A stretch of DNA of 64,000 bases from Patagioenas fasciata. Its lineage: Eukaryota > Chordata > Aves > Columbiformes > Columbidae. Below the pieces are notes generated by a model. The model was not told where the DNA came from, made no database searches, and saw only the letters and a program-made list of their open reading frames with translations. Shown here in pieces: positions 12,201 through 56,900 of this stretch (positions are counted from its first letter, which is position 1; the number at the start of each line of letters is the position of its first letter). A program made the position numbers and the translations under genes. The stretch lies in assembly GCF_037038585.1 (NCBI RefSeq), contig NC_092526.1, forward strand, positions 38,515,501 to 38,579,500. The letters are read 5' to 3'.

Positions 12201-14241
12201 TAAAGCTCAACAAATTACTTTACATTAGTAGTGCGTAATAAAGCATAAAACCAGCAGAAGGTGACCCAGAAATTCCATCCTCAGCATCTCTTGCAGGATA
12301 AACAATTCCACATGCTATCAGCAGGAACCAAACTAACCCCATCAGACCAACACCAGTTCTTTAAGGAGCTTCACACATGCCACTTTCAAGGTTTTGCAAT
12401 AATTGTCAGCTTCCAGGAAGGAAATAGTGTCTTGGCTACACAGCTGTGAACCAAGCAGGGAGAAAGGAACCTTTCTCTTTGCACCAGTTGTACCTCCTGT
12501 AGGCTTCAACCAAACTCATTCTCTCTGCACCGTCACAGGAGTCAGTGCACTCTTCCACAAGCTCACAGCAGGAGATCATGTTCATCCTTATCTCACAAAC
12601 ACACCTCACCTGTTTGTTTCCTTGTTCTTCCCCCTCGGGCAGCTATGGTCCCTTCCTGCCCAGGTGTGCACCCAACTCACACCTCCATCCTGATACGGCA
12701 CTAATTATCAAGCAAGGGGATTGGGCCAATTACCTGTATCATTGCCAATACCATCGCAAACCCAGCTCTGGTAGCAGTCTCTTGTGCACGGCTGTTTTAC
12801 GCACAGGCCAGAGCAGACAGCTGCAGCGTTCTCTCACCTTGGACAAGCGGCTGTTGGTACAGGCTGGAACTTGGCCAGGAGACACTCCAGAGCTGTCCCA
12901 GAAGATGCCCTGGCCCAGGAGGCTCTCACAACACACAGGTCAGCTCCATTTGTGGGCTAACAGGACCACAACAGGAAGTTTAATCAGTTCACTCTGTTAA
13001 TGCATCACATTTACTCAAAGATAAGGTTTAGTCCTTCCTAAGGGCAGACTAGAACAGCCATCACCGAGCAGCATTTTCAACTGAGTCTAGATTATTAATA
13101 AAAAGCAAATTATCAACACAAGGGGCTACAGAGCCTTCACTTGGTATTACTCCACCCCAGATCCACCAGTACAGCTCAAAATATCTATTTCTTTATAATA
13201 ATCAATGGAGAGGGCTGGGGGAAGAGCTAGGACAACTACTACTAGTTACTGCTTGGATTTCCATGGGAAACCAGTACACACAACAGCCCTTTTTACTTCC
13301 ACTGAAGAGATTTTGGCATCAGACATGAAGACGACAATTGCCGTTTGTCCTGCCTCTGGACAGGGCTCTCACAGTACATATGCAAATCTAGTCCTCAAGT
13401 ACAAAATAGCCAATTTACAATACCTGATTGGATTTTTTAAGATTATATTGTGCATAAGACTAAAGTTGGGGTAAGTTCCTCTAGTGCAAGCAGGTGTGAG
13501 TAGATTTGAACCTTAGATCACAGCCCCTAGAGTTTATGCTCAGACCCCAGGAGGACCTGTAAACTTTGTTTCGCATTCACTGTCAATGGCATCTGTGAGT
13601 TCTGTTTAAACCGGCAGCACCCATGGCCAGTAGCTCACTGTGGAGAGGAGCACATTTACATCAGTGCAGAACACAAAACAAATCAGTGGCATCAACAGAT
13701 GAGGAAACGGGAGTGGGGGGGTCCCCTGGGCTGCAGCCATCTCAGTTGTCTAAACCGAAAGGTGAGTGAATGAAAGCCAGCTCTGTGTGCCCGTGTCAGC
13801 CTACATATGCTGAGCAGCTGCAGAAGTGTTTATGCTAAAGACGTATCCAGCTATCTGGAAGTCAGTTACAGGAACGGCTCCGTGTAGCAATCCCAGCATT
13901 TCCTAGCACACGACTGTTCTTCCAGCTGCACAGGAGCGTAGTGTAGAAACAGGAGGGATGTGCACTGGCCAGTAACCCTTCACCACAAGCATCCAGGACA
14001 TCCCAAGCGCCAGGCACTGCTGCCAAGGGTGGTACCAGGAGGGCACAGAGGATTCCTGAGACAGATCTCAAAGCCTGTCAGAAGAAGTCAGAATTTGAGT
14101 GAAGTATCAGCTACTCAATGAGTTTGTTACATCTGGATGGGTCAGCTTAATTCAATATCAGATGGCTCAGGATAGCCTCTGCTGGCAGCCGGAAGAGCCG
14201 CTTGTTCAAACAACTCAAATCACTATTGTTCTATAATGAGG

Positions 14242-14260
14242 AAAAAAAAAAAAAAAAAAA
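14242..14260. repeat. Homopolymer A(19)
   Basis: A run of 19 A on the + strand lies inside the ABI2 3' UTR. Its true length is uncertain in most sequencing data. Confidence 0.85.
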
Positions 14261-14381
14261 GAGTGGTTGTTACAATTATCCTTCATTCAGTTATATTGGA
14301 TGGGGCCCCAGAGGCTGGTGGAGATCTGGGAAGCCCTGACAGCTCCTGCAGCAGGAGATGTGGTGTTCTGTCCTCTGGTCT

Positions 14382-45970
<31,589 letters not shown>

Positions 45971-47681
45971 CTAAAAGCAGAAATAAATGTTAGAATGTTC
46001 CTCCTTTCCATTCACTCCCCAAAAGACACTAACTTTGTATTTTAAGAGCTTCTGCTTTTCTAAAGGAATTAAGCTACCACACAACATGTTCATCTTTTCT
46101 GGAAATACTTACTATGAAGTGCAACTTTTTATATTGTATTTTAGCACTAAACTTGAGATACTTACTGTTTAGGTCTTCTAAACTTTGTACTTCAATTTGA
46201 TCTCATAACAGCCTGCAAGGATCTGCTAAATACCAGGTTCCTCATGTCTCCCAGTTTTTTAGACCTCATTATTGCCACAAATGGTCATTCACAGTGAATG
46301 AACTACAATTACTCCCTTAAAATGGCAGCTGATTTAAAATGTGAGAGGAATAATTTTTTAAAAGTCCTTATTTTTAAATATATTTTGTGCTTTTTCACAT
46401 TGTCAGTATTTTATTCTATGAAGAATTAGAATGATCCATTTTTGTACTAGTAGAGCACCTAAAATATTTAAGCTATCAAGCCATAATATATCCATTAGAA
46501 GTTTAAAAACATACATACATTACAAACAACATTAAAAATAATAAGCTATGATTCTAGTTGACAGGATATCATGTTTCTTCTTTAATAACATTCAATACCA
46601 CTAAGATACAATTCAGTACAAAGAATACAGATTAAAAGGGTCGTAAAACATACAACTAAGATGCTAAGAAATTTTCCAGTTTCCAAGGCTTTGGAATACA
46701 CTGAATTTCACTTTTAGGTGATCATTCGCCACCTCACAGGTTGAGGGTCGTGTTTCTAAAGCAACAGTTGACAAACATTCTCTACTCTCATCTGCTATTA
46801 CAATACTACAGTTCATAAAGTTATTTCATGTATATATTATTCACAAAATAAGCAGCTTAAGGACTCCCAAATGAAGGACTACAGAGCTCTTTTCCTCCAC
46901 TCTCACACTGTTGGCTTCTAAACGCACCACTTCTTTCCCTCTTCCTACTCATAACCTCAGCTCAGTCTGCAAATATCACTGCAGCAGGCGTACATACCAC
47001 AGGACACTTCCACAGCTATTCAAACAATTTCTGAATGGCAATAACAAAAATGACCAGAAGCTTGTCTGTTTTGCTCTGCAGCTGCTGACGAAGTCTATTT
47101 ATAGGAGTAGAAACTGCTGATTTACATGAGCACACTGTACGTCCAGAATAGCTGAGTAGAAGCCAGCAGACACAATTTTTGTCATTAACAGCCAAAGTGA
47201 GAACAAAAGGAAAACAATCTATCATTTTAGAAATTATAAGCCTCTGCTATGGTTTTACTGCTTAAAGAAGAACAAATATGAGTAAGTGTTCAGAGTTAGT
47301 CTTTAAACGGGTGTAACCTAATAGCTAAATTCAAGTCACCCCCATTCACACCAGTTCAAACCAACAGGAACTGGTTTCTCAATGTTCAAACACGTTAAAA
47401 AATTCATACAGCAATCCTATAAATACATTTGAAACTCTCATTAGCACAAAACCCCTTTTGATTGAGAGGTCGAGTTTGTGTATCTGAATGACAACCTGAA
47501 CAACCATGATTTGCTCTGTGTGCCTTTAGACAGAGCCCCAAATTCTCTGAAGCAAACTCCACTCATACTTGGCACAGCAAGATTAGTTTGAACTTCCTCC
47601 CTGTATACTAAAAGTTGCACGATGTGTTCAATTTTCAAATAAAAACGACTATTTGAATCTACTGTTGTCAAGCCACTTCAC

Positions 47682-47694
47682 AACAACAACAACA
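47682..47694. repeat. Short (CAA)n repeat
   Basis: About four CAA units in ABI2 intron 1. Confidence 0.6.
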
Positions 47695-49346
47695 AAAATT
47701 AATGACAGCATTTTAAAACAATCATGTTTACCCTAAAAATTTTCAAGAGATGAAAACTTGGGTCTCACAGAGCAACTAGCAAAAACAGTCTGGAATAGTT
47801 ACAGCAATTCTAAAGTTCTGCTGTGGAGATATAATAATAAACATTAAAATTTAACTTGAAATGGGCTTGGCACAAAATGTAACTTTTCACTATGGAAAGT
47901 AGATTTCCCAAGATATTATCTTATGTGGTCCTACATAATGAGTTCGCCATGCACACTCCTGATAGACATCAAATGATATTGCTTACAACTGCTGCCATGC
48001 CCAAACCTAGCAACAGATTTAGACAACTAAACGGTACACTGACAACGATGTAACTATGGAACTGAAGGGATTTCTGCAAATAAGATCATGATTTCAAGTT
48101 ATCTGTAAACCAAATTCAGACATAAACCTCATCAGACTAAGATGTGATACTCTGATCTTCAGAACACCAAAATATCGGCCAATATGCTTCATATCTGACT
48201 GTAAGGCAGGCAAAAGTTATTTCAATATCCACGCCTATCAAAATTATCAAGTGAAAGATAAAAATACTAATATGGCCCTAATCAAACTGAGAATACAGTA
48301 GGTTCAGTTACAGATGGAATACTGTTTCTATGGAGAATACTGAAAACAAGAGAAACGTGCTCTGCTCTGTTCATTCTAAAAAAAGGACAAGTTGCTACAA
48401 TGAATACTCAAGGATATTAATCAGATCCTTAGAAGCTCTTCAGTTCTCAGAAACGTTACAGCCAGTATGATCAAGAACTGGTAGCAAGTGTGTTTTCAGT
48501 GCAATGACCTAAATTAAATGGCGTGAAACAGACCACTTAATATCTCTAAGTTTTAAAGTTTTTAAATATCTAGCACCCACACACACATAAAATTCTGCAT
48601 GCCTATGAAAAATATGGACAGCATAACATCTACACACACACCACTCGCAGGGAAGCAATGCTTCCACCTGTTAGATCAGCTTTATCAGTACTTTTCTAAA
48701 AATTAGATTTAAGACATCAAAGCCACTGTTTGACAAATAAGTCTTTTACAACACTGCCAACATCGGCAGCCTCTCATTCCTCATCCTAACACATTCACTC
48801 AGTTGTGACAGTACTGGATTTGCAGGGCCACATGGTGGACTGAGTACCTAATCTAGTTTACAAATAACCTAAGAAACAAATGGTCACGTTAAACTTCAGC
48901 CAATTCCACTATCTTCCCTGCCATGCAAACTTGCAAACACCTGCACTAGCAAAACAAAGTAGATGGCACAAAAAAGAGCTGATCATGCTTGCTGAATTAT
49001 GGTAGGAGCAACTAATCATATTATGGAGATTCAGGTTCCAGATTCAGCAGCAGTACCTGTGGGAGTAGAGGTCCCCAAACTGAGATGACTGAGAGACTGA
49101 GAGAACCCAGAGGTCCCCTTTGCTGTAGTGAATTAGACCAGGAGGCAAGTCCAAGATGAAAATAATTTATTCCATAAATCAAATTATGAATTTTCCCTCA
49201 TCCAAACAACTGCATGGCCACTAAAACACAGGGAAGCATACAATCAAGAATAAGAAGAGAAGAACTATCAGAGTTGTTTTGCTGCTAAAGAAAAGGAACA
49301 AGTAATGGAAAGTAGACATCATTGCAGTTCCATCAGCCCTCCCCTA

Positions 49347-49819
49347 CCTACAACTTTTTCTTTTTACAAGACCTCTGCACAGTGTCTCATGTGTTTCCCT
49401 GTTTTTTTCCACTAACTTTGTTAAGAATGCTGCTGCATCTTCACCTCTTAAACTTCCAGCTTCAACTTTTCCAACAATACTAAGAAGATACTTGAGCATC
49501 ACAGTTGGATCATCTTCACAGCCTTAAAAAGATAAAATGTTTGGACCAATGATGTCTTCTGTGCCCACATTATCCAATTTCCATGCAGCAGCTTAGCATC
49601 TATTCTGTTTATCATTTTTCTCCACACAATGTACACATCAGGTGGTCCACGCTGAGTCACAAAGCAGCATCTTTTCTCCTGCTCTCAGCAGCGGGTGAGA
49701 GCACCATTTTAACTCACAGCAGAGAGTTCATCTGATGCTCCTGCCAGGCACATATGGGGCGAGGATGGTGTTGGCTGCTCCTCTGCTGCAGCGGGAAATG
49801 GTCCCATGCTCCCAGACAT
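49347..49819 (-). pseudogene. Unidentified broken protein-like stretch (possible retrocopy or old transposon relic)
   Basis: A minus-strand frame starts at ATG 49819 with a GC-rich, N-terminus-like segment (MSGSMGPFPAAAEEQPTPSS). It meets stops at 49711-49709 and 49687-49685, then stays open to a TGA at 49501 (RGPPDVYIVWRKMINRIDAK, LLHGNWIMWAQKTSL). Overlapping this end, the +1 frame from 49520 to a TAG at 49346 reads DDPTVMLKYLLSIVGKVEAG and FLTKLVEKNRETHETLC, with helix-like composition. Two stops and one frameshift in a coherent reading direction suggest a decayed coding sequence, but I cannot name the parent, and a non-coding repeat could give the same picture. Confidence 0.3.
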
Positions 49820-51205
49820 GGCAGCAGCCACTGCTCTGCCCCGCTCTCCCTGGAGAACGTTTGCCATTTGCAGGAAGCACCCACTACTGAAACAGTTGGT
49901 TTGCCTCCTCCAGGAAACAAAACAAAACTATAGACTAGATGGAAATATTTCACAGGATGGATCCAGTCTGAGAGCTAGTCATACTACACAGACTAGCGAC
50001 TGGTCTATACAAAACTGGGCTTTTAGATATGAGGAGAAGATCAAACTCATTCAAGTCAGCTACAAATTCACAGATTTCAAATTCAGTCAGAAAAGGCATG
50101 TATTGGATACACGGTGCACTAGTGTGTGCTTGCTATCAGACACAGCAGTAATATTAAGTTTCCACTTCCCCATGCCAAAAAAGCCTTCAGCAGATCAGGA
50201 GTGATGATATACATGCTCACCTGAAAATATTTTTCATTTTTATATTAGATTCACAGAATCCCAGAATTTCAGGGATTGGAAGGGACCTCAAAGCTCACCC
50301 AGTCCAATCCCCCCATTGCAGCAGGAACACCCAGATGAGGTTACACAGGAAGGTGTCCAGGAGGGTTTTGAATGTCTCCAGAGTAGGAGGCTCCACAACC
50401 TCCCTGGGCAGCCTGGTCCAGTGTTCTGTCACAGTTACTGAGAAGTTTCTTCTCAAATTTAAGTGGAACCTTTTGTGTTCCAGTTTGAACCCATTACCCC
50501 TTGTCCTATCATTGGTTGTCACCGAGAAGAGCCTGGCTCCATACTCCTGACACTCACCCTTTATGTATCTGTAAACATGAATGAGGTCACCCCTCTGTCT
50601 CCTCTTCTCCAGCTGCAGAGCCCCAGCTCCCTCAGCCTTTCCTCACACGGGAGATGCTCCACTCCCTTCAGCATCTTTGTTGCCCTGCGCTGGACTCTCT
50701 CCAGCAGTTCCCTGTCCTTCTGGAACTGAGGGGCCCAGAACTGGACACAATATTCCAGGTGTGGTCTCCCCAGGGCAGAGTAGAGGGGCAGGAGAACCTC
50801 TCTGACCTACTGACCACCCCCCTTCTAATCCACCCCAGGTACCATTGGCCTTCCTGGCCACAAGTGCTGGCTCATGGTCAGGCCCCCAGGTCCCTTTCCT
50901 CTACGCTGCTCTCTAATGGGTCATTCCCCAACTTCTACTGGAACCTGGGGTTGTTCCTACCCAGATTCAAGACTCTACACTTGCCCTTGTTATATTCCAT
51001 TAAATTTTTCCCCGTCCAACTCTCCAGCCTGTCCAGGTCTCTGGATGGCAGCACAGCCTCTGGCACGTCAGCCACTCCTCCCAGCTTGGTGTCATCAGCA
51101 AACTTGCTGACAGTCACTCTATTCCCTCGTCCAAATCATTGATGAATATATTGAATAATACAGGCCCCAGAACTGACCCTTGAGGCACTGCACTAGATCC
51201 AGGCC

Positions 51206-52039
51206 TCAACTGGACTCTGCCCCATTGACCACGACTCTCTGACTTCTTCCCTTCAGCCACTTCACAGTCCACCTCACTACCCGGTCATCCAGACAGCACT
51301 CCCTCAGTTTAGCTGTGAGGATGGCCTGGGAGACTGTGTCAAATGGCTTACTCAAGTCAAGGTAGATCGTGTCCACCGCTCTGCCATCATCCATCCATCT
51401 TGTTATGTCCTCATAAAAGTCAATGAGGTTGGTCAAGCACGACTTCCCCTTGGTGAAGCCATGCTGACTGCCCCTGACGACCCTCTTATCCCTGAGATGC
51501 CTTGAGATGGCACCAAGGAGAAGTCGTTCCATCAGTTTCCCAGGGATGGAGATGAGGCTGACTCGTCTAGAGTTACCCGGGTCCTCCTTCTTGTCCTTTT
51601 TGAAGACTGCAGTGACATTTGCTTTCCTCCAGTCCTCAGGCACCTCTCCCATTTCCCAAGACTTGGCAAAGATGATGGAGAGCGGTCCAGCAATGACCTC
51701 AGCCAGCTCCCTCAGCACCCACGGGTGCATCCCATTCGGACCCATGGATTTATGGATGTCCAGATTGCCTCGCTGCTCTCTAACCCAGTCCTCATCAACC
51801 CAGGCAAACTCCTCCATTGTCCTGCCTTCCTCTGGGGCCTCAGCAGCACGGGGCTCCTCATGACAGCCTCCGGCAGAGTAGACAGAGACAAAGAAGGCAT
51901 TCAGTAACTCTGCCTTCTCTGTATCTTCTGTCACCAGGGCACCCACCTCGTTCATCAGTGGGCCTACATTGCCTCTGGTGTTAGTTTTATCTGCCACGTA
52001 TTGGAAAATGCTCTTCCTGTTGTCCTTGACCCCTCTCAC
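51206..52039 (-). pseudogene. CR1 ORF2 reverse transcriptase fragment (277 codons)
   Basis: This is the longest intact LINE frame in the window. It contains the RT-0/1 region ([39 protein letters not shown]), [26 protein letters not shown] and motif A (IYLDLSKPFDTVS, catalytic Asp present). It ends at NGAESS, where a frameshift separates it from the FADD-box piece (KFADDTKLGGV, 50935-51117). The protein would lack the second half of the active site, so it is non-functional. Confidence 0.93.
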
Positions 52040-52279
52040 CAGGTTTAATTCTAAGGAGGCCTTAGCTTTCCTAGTTGCCTCCCTACACTCTCTGACAACA
52101 GCCTTATATTCTCCCCAGGTGGTCAGTCCCTACCTTCCATGATCTGTAAACTCTCCTCTTCCACTCAAGCTTACCCAGAGGTTCCCTGTTTAACCACGCA
52201 GGTCTCCTGGCTCCCTTCCTTGACTTCCTACGTGTCGGGATGCTCTGATCTTGTGCCCAGTAGAAGCAGTCCCTGAACA

Positions 52280-53080
52280 CTAACTAACTATGTTGGACCC
52301 CTTTACCTTCAAGCAGCCTTGCCCCTGGGATTTCCCCCAGCAATTGCCTGAAAAGGTCAAAAAGTTTGCCCTGCTGAAATCCAGGGTTGCAATTCTGCTT
52401 GCTATCCTGCTCCTGACACATGAGATCCTGAACTCCACCATCTCATGGTCGCTGCAATCAAGCCAGCCCTCAACCTTTACCACTTCAACCAGACCCTCCT
52501 TGTTAGTGAGGATGAGGTCCAGCAGTGCACCTCTCCTAGTTGGCTCCTCCACCCTTTGCATCAGAAAGTTATCATCAAGGCACTGGAGGAACCTCCTAGA
52601 CTGTGGCTGGCCGGCCGAGTAGTCCCTCCAACAAACATCAGGGAAGTTAAAATCCCCCACCACAGCCAGGGCCTGTGACTGTGAGGCTGCTCTCATCTGT
52701 CTGCAGAAGGCCTCATCAACTTCCTCACCCTGATCTGGTGGCCTCTAATAGACACCCACAACAGTATCACCCCTGCCAGCCTGCCCCTTAACTTTCACCC
52801 ATAGACTCTCGACTCGCTACTCATCCGTGCCTGGACAATACTCAATACGTTGTAGTTGCTCTCTCACATAAAGAGCAACTCCACCACCACGCCTGGCTGG
52901 CCTGTCTTTCCAGAAAAGGACACAGCCATCCATGACCACATTCCAGTCATGTGTGCTGTCCCACCATGTCTCCGTAATTGCCACTAGGTCATAATCTCCT
53001 GCCCTAACTCAGGTTTCTAACTCCTCCTGCTTATTCCCCATGTTGCACACATTGGTGTCCAGGCATTTCAGAGAGCGAGC
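52280..53080 (-). pseudogene. CR1 ORF2 AP-like endonuclease, broken
   Basis: Reading leftward from about 53080, the frame shows NKQEELET, then DYDLVAITETWWD (catalytic Glu, near 52961-52990), MDGCVLFWKDRPARRGGGVA, then GVY and a stop codon where RPP follows, GDFNFPDVCWRD (near 52646) and CSDHEMVEFRI (near 52440). These are the ordered motifs of the CR1 apurinic-type endonuclease. At least two in-frame stops (after GTDE and in GVY*RPP) break it; the C-terminal 138 codons (52280-52696) remain open. Confidence 0.9.
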
Positions 53081-53271
53081 TGAGCACACCAATTTCACCC
53101 CAGGGGTATGGGAGGCCTCCCAACCTTCATCAACTCTAGAGTGATGCTCTACTGATGCAAGCCCAGCTACAACCCCATCCGCCTTCAAGTAGTTTAAAGC
53201 TCTCCCAATGAGCCCTGCTAATTCCTGTCCCAGCATCCTTTTGCCCCTGCAAGATAAACCTTTCCCACGTA

Positions 53272-53943
53272 TCACTGTTTGGACTGGTGTCTTGTAAAAC
53301 CAGCCATTATCAAAGAACCCAAAACCCTGCCTGTAGCACCAGTCTGTAGCCAATTGTTTACAGACCGAATTTTTCTATTCCATCCCATATCATCACCCAC
53401 AACTGGAAGGAGGGAAGAGAAAATCACTTGAGCCCCAGACTCTTTTACCATCCATCCCAAGGCCTTGAAATCTTTTTTCATTCCTTTCAGACTGCGGGAT
53501 GCAGCTTCCTCCCCACCTGTCTGGAAGATCAGCAGTGGGTAGTAGTCCGTTGGGTGCACCAGGCTGGGGAGCGTCCTGGTGATGTCCCTGATCTGGGCTA
53601 CAGGTAGACTGCACACTTCCCTACGATGAGGGTCAACTCTGCAGACTGGGCCCTCCGTCCCTCTCAGAAGGGAATTGCCTACTACAATTACCCTTCTTTC
53701 TTTTTCATTTGAGGCAGACTTGAGGTGCGGGGTCAACTGCCTCTTCCTGTGTGACCTCGTATGTGGTGGGCCTTGCACCACATCCTCACCTACCTCCTCT
53801 TCAAGATCCAAGACTGTATAACCCAAATTGCTAGCATTAGAAATGATGTGGAATTCAAGCTGCACTAAGTGCAAACACGACCACTTTTCATGCCAGGATG
53901 CAGAGCCCACCATCATTTTTTCTATCCACTCTGACAGTTTCAT
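53272..53943 (-). pseudogene. CR1 ORF1 esterase-like domain fragment (223 codons)
   Basis: An open frame carries VIVVGNSLLRGTEG (near 53661-53690), the GxS block of the SGNH/GDSL-type esterase domain known in CR1 ORF1, then PLLIFQTGGEEAASRSLKGM and a C-terminal WNRKIRSVNNWLQ. Sequence resembling the ORF1 end (FGFFDNGWFYKTPVQTVIRG) continues in another frame at 53353-53200, so a frameshift is present. The zinc-finger N-terminus known from some avian CR1 ORF1 proteins is not visible. Confidence 0.8.
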
Positions 53944-56900
53944 TTACATAGCACAATTACATTACCAGATTTGAGTAAGAAATGGTTTGGACTGCTGACT
54001 ATATTAGATATCCCTCTATTTTAGGAATTAAATCTTTTGAATTGATACAAGCAATAGAAAAAGACACTTCAGAGAAGAAAAAAATATATTGAATTGAAAG
54101 TGTGGGGCAGATGAGAGAACAAAATATGCAGAAAGGTATGGAAAATTTCCTAATAATTTGGCTATATGAATTATAAAAGGAAATATTATGTGCATATCGA
54201 GCACAAACAACAGGGCTAGAAAGGAACTGAGGATTTAATGTATTTTCCTACCCCAAAGTGAGATCAGTCAGAACATAGTCATAAAGTCTGTTAAGCCACT
54301 GTTAAGAACTTGACCAATTTTGTATGAAAAGACAGTTATTAATAGAGAAATACTACAAAGAAGCAAGTGATGGAGGCAACATAAACACTATAGTAAGATT
54401 TACAAAAAATCAATCCAACTAGATGAAAGGAGAAATGCTATCAAGAAAAACTAGAACTAAAGGAAAAACTTCAAAGACAGCAACACATTAAAAAAGAAAA
54501 ATACAGCTCCTATGAATTGGAAAGAGTTAATTAAGAGAGCTCTGAAAGTGGTGCATCAGAGGAAGCACTAAAAGCTGCTGGCAGTTCAGTTGGTTATTGT
54601 TAAAAAAAATGTATTTAACCAGTAGTTATCATCAACTTAGAAGTTCAAAGTCTTCAGCTGAGCTAACAAAATTCATCCAAGAATTTCTACTAAATGAGCC
54701 ACAACGTCTGTCCCTGGGTGGAGGAAAGAGAGCTCTTAATTTCTGAGACTACTATCACTCACAACCAGTCTACACCTAAATATCCCTTAGAAAAAAAAAA
54801 TAAGTGTTCTGAATGGAAAAAATCTCAATTCATATGCAAATCAACTCTTCAGTGTGCAATGTGTTTATGTCGTAATATTCAGGTGTCAAAGTGGAAACTA
54901 CGGTTAAAAAGTTTGACATCAGACTAACTACACAGAAAGGTGTGTCCAGAATCTAACAGCCACTTTCCCAGCATATGTGTATCTTGCTATTGTTCAAAAC
55001 AGTGCTGTTTAGTGAAGCAAAACTAATATTTAATATAAGTGACAAAAAAGAAATAGTGAAATTATAATAACGAAACAGAAGATCAGCTTCATTTAATCAC
55101 CATAACAGAGGTTTTTTTGATTACTGGTAATACAAACCCAAGCAGGCATTTGTCTAAGACCAGCAAGCAAAACCCCTCAGGTTTCTGTTAAGGTTGCATC
55201 AGCTTCAAGAAGCCTCAATAACAAAATCTGCATGTCACGAAGTTCAACAAGTTTGTGTTATTCAGTACCAAATGTGCACAACTGCAATCCTGACAAAGCA
55301 CACTTCAGGTTTCCTGTGAAAAATAAAAGATTATGCTTTTATATCATCCTTTCCATTTTATTTGTTGCTGAATTCCTTGAAGTTACTGAAAGCCTCATAC
55401 ATAATTAATATTTTACACACATTTATGCAACTGCACAGATGGTATTTGCTTAGCTCACCCAAGTGCTTTCTGAGGTCCTTTCGTAAGCCACAAATAATGA
55501 CTGCGAAGAAAACTGAGCATCATTATCCAATAATTATGCCAAAATCATGCCAAAAAGTTACATAACTGCCAGTGAAAACTACAATAGCTTTCTGTTTTAA
55601 CAAACTACCTCATTAAATACTTACTTGCTAAAGAACATCCCTTACTCCTTCTTCAGCACCAGAACCACTCATCTCCAGCATGCAATACATATACCATACA
55701 ACTCGCTAGGTAGCTGGTCTATAAATGCAGGTGAAACAAGCCTGGAAAAGCAGAAGTAATCAATGACAGAACCAAAGGAAATGAGATCTCTCACACCTCC
55801 CAAAAAACCAAATGCTATAGAACTACCAGAAAACTGCAAAATTTTCCTTGTGGATGTGCAGGAGGATGAATGTATTCTATTAGAACATTGAGTACAAGGG
55901 CAAACCCAGTCTACCTGTTCTTTAGTATAGGCAGAGCTCCAAAGTACTTGGAGTTCAGGGTAGATCTTTTTGCTCTCTGTCAACTGTAATACTATAGTCT
56001 CTAAACTATTCATCTCTACGTGTAAACATTTTTCTTCTAAACAATTGTTTATTTGCATAATTATTGCTGTTATCATTCTTTTAGGAAGTGGGAGGACTAG
56101 CTTGATCACTCCATGAGCCTACTCAAGTATAAATACATTTATCTTAATATTAAGGAGATTTGGTAGTCATCTTGCCTATTTGCATGTACTCTACACCACA
56201 AATATTATCAATTAATCAAATCTTAAGAAACATAAGCAAACAACATTTCAGACACAAATGGGAAACACAACTTTGCACATACCCTCCCACAAACCCACTA
56301 AGTTCTCTGACAACTTTCTGTTATTCTGTATTCAAAAGAATATACAAGCAGCAAGATACACTGAGACCACACAATGGGGAAAGCAACAAGATTAACGCAA
56401 TTGGTAATTGGGCATGCGACTTACTAGAAATGGTAGCAGTAGACTTCAGAGAAAGAATATTTTTACTTAACAATAGTTTTAACACAACCTTATCTGCACA
56501 GCTAACTATAATTAAAATCACCTGCTTGACAATTCTTCGTCCCATCTGCGAAGAATGGAGCATTTTAGTCTCCTAGTGACATGACTCCTTTTTTATTAGT
56601 GAGCTACTCTCAGAAGCAACAATACACAATGCAGGAATCAGCACTGCGAGCAAACCTGAGTTGTGGGTGGACTGTGCAGGCACAGACAGAGGTTATGGTC
56701 AGGCACCTGAATCATCCCACCTTAATAAACATCTGTCAAACTGAAAAGTACATTTCTTCACAATTGCATCAAAAGTCTGTACTCAACACCTAAATGAAAG
56801 CATTGAACTTGCTGTTCACTAAAGTGCTTTTAAACATCTTTAAATGTTAAATCACTGAGGCAATCTCTTCTGACTACATCTCAAAAGAAATGAGATTAGG

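Larger units (their letters stand above)
9225..14381 (-). other. ABI2: ABI2 3' UTR
   Basis: The sequence downstream (leftward) of the ABI2 stop contains no further SH3 or other coding exon. On the minus strand it runs to an AATAAA at 9248-9243 with a GT-rich downstream element, giving a 3' UTR of about 5.2 kb. A 19-nt poly(A) on the + strand (poly(T) in the transcript) at 14242-14260 lies about 120 bases after the stop. The extent is inferred from signals only. Confidence 0.6.
50250..53943 (-). mobile_element. CR1 LINE, long copy with ORF1 and ORF2 remnants (3.7 kb)
   Basis: Minus-strand order is: ORF1 esterase-type domain (53943-53272 with continuation to about 53200), endonuclease (about 53080-52400), reverse transcriptase (about 52040-50930), then the C-terminal region and 3' UTR, ending at two ATTCTG-type units near 50250-50266. 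It is nearly identical to the CR1 at 39698-41480 over their shared part but has different flanks, so the two are separate insertions of one subfamily. Several stops and frameshifts break both ORFs. It lies in ABI2 intron 1 in the same orientation as ABI2. Whether the left part of ORF1 is truncated or merely diverged is unclear. Confidence 0.94.
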
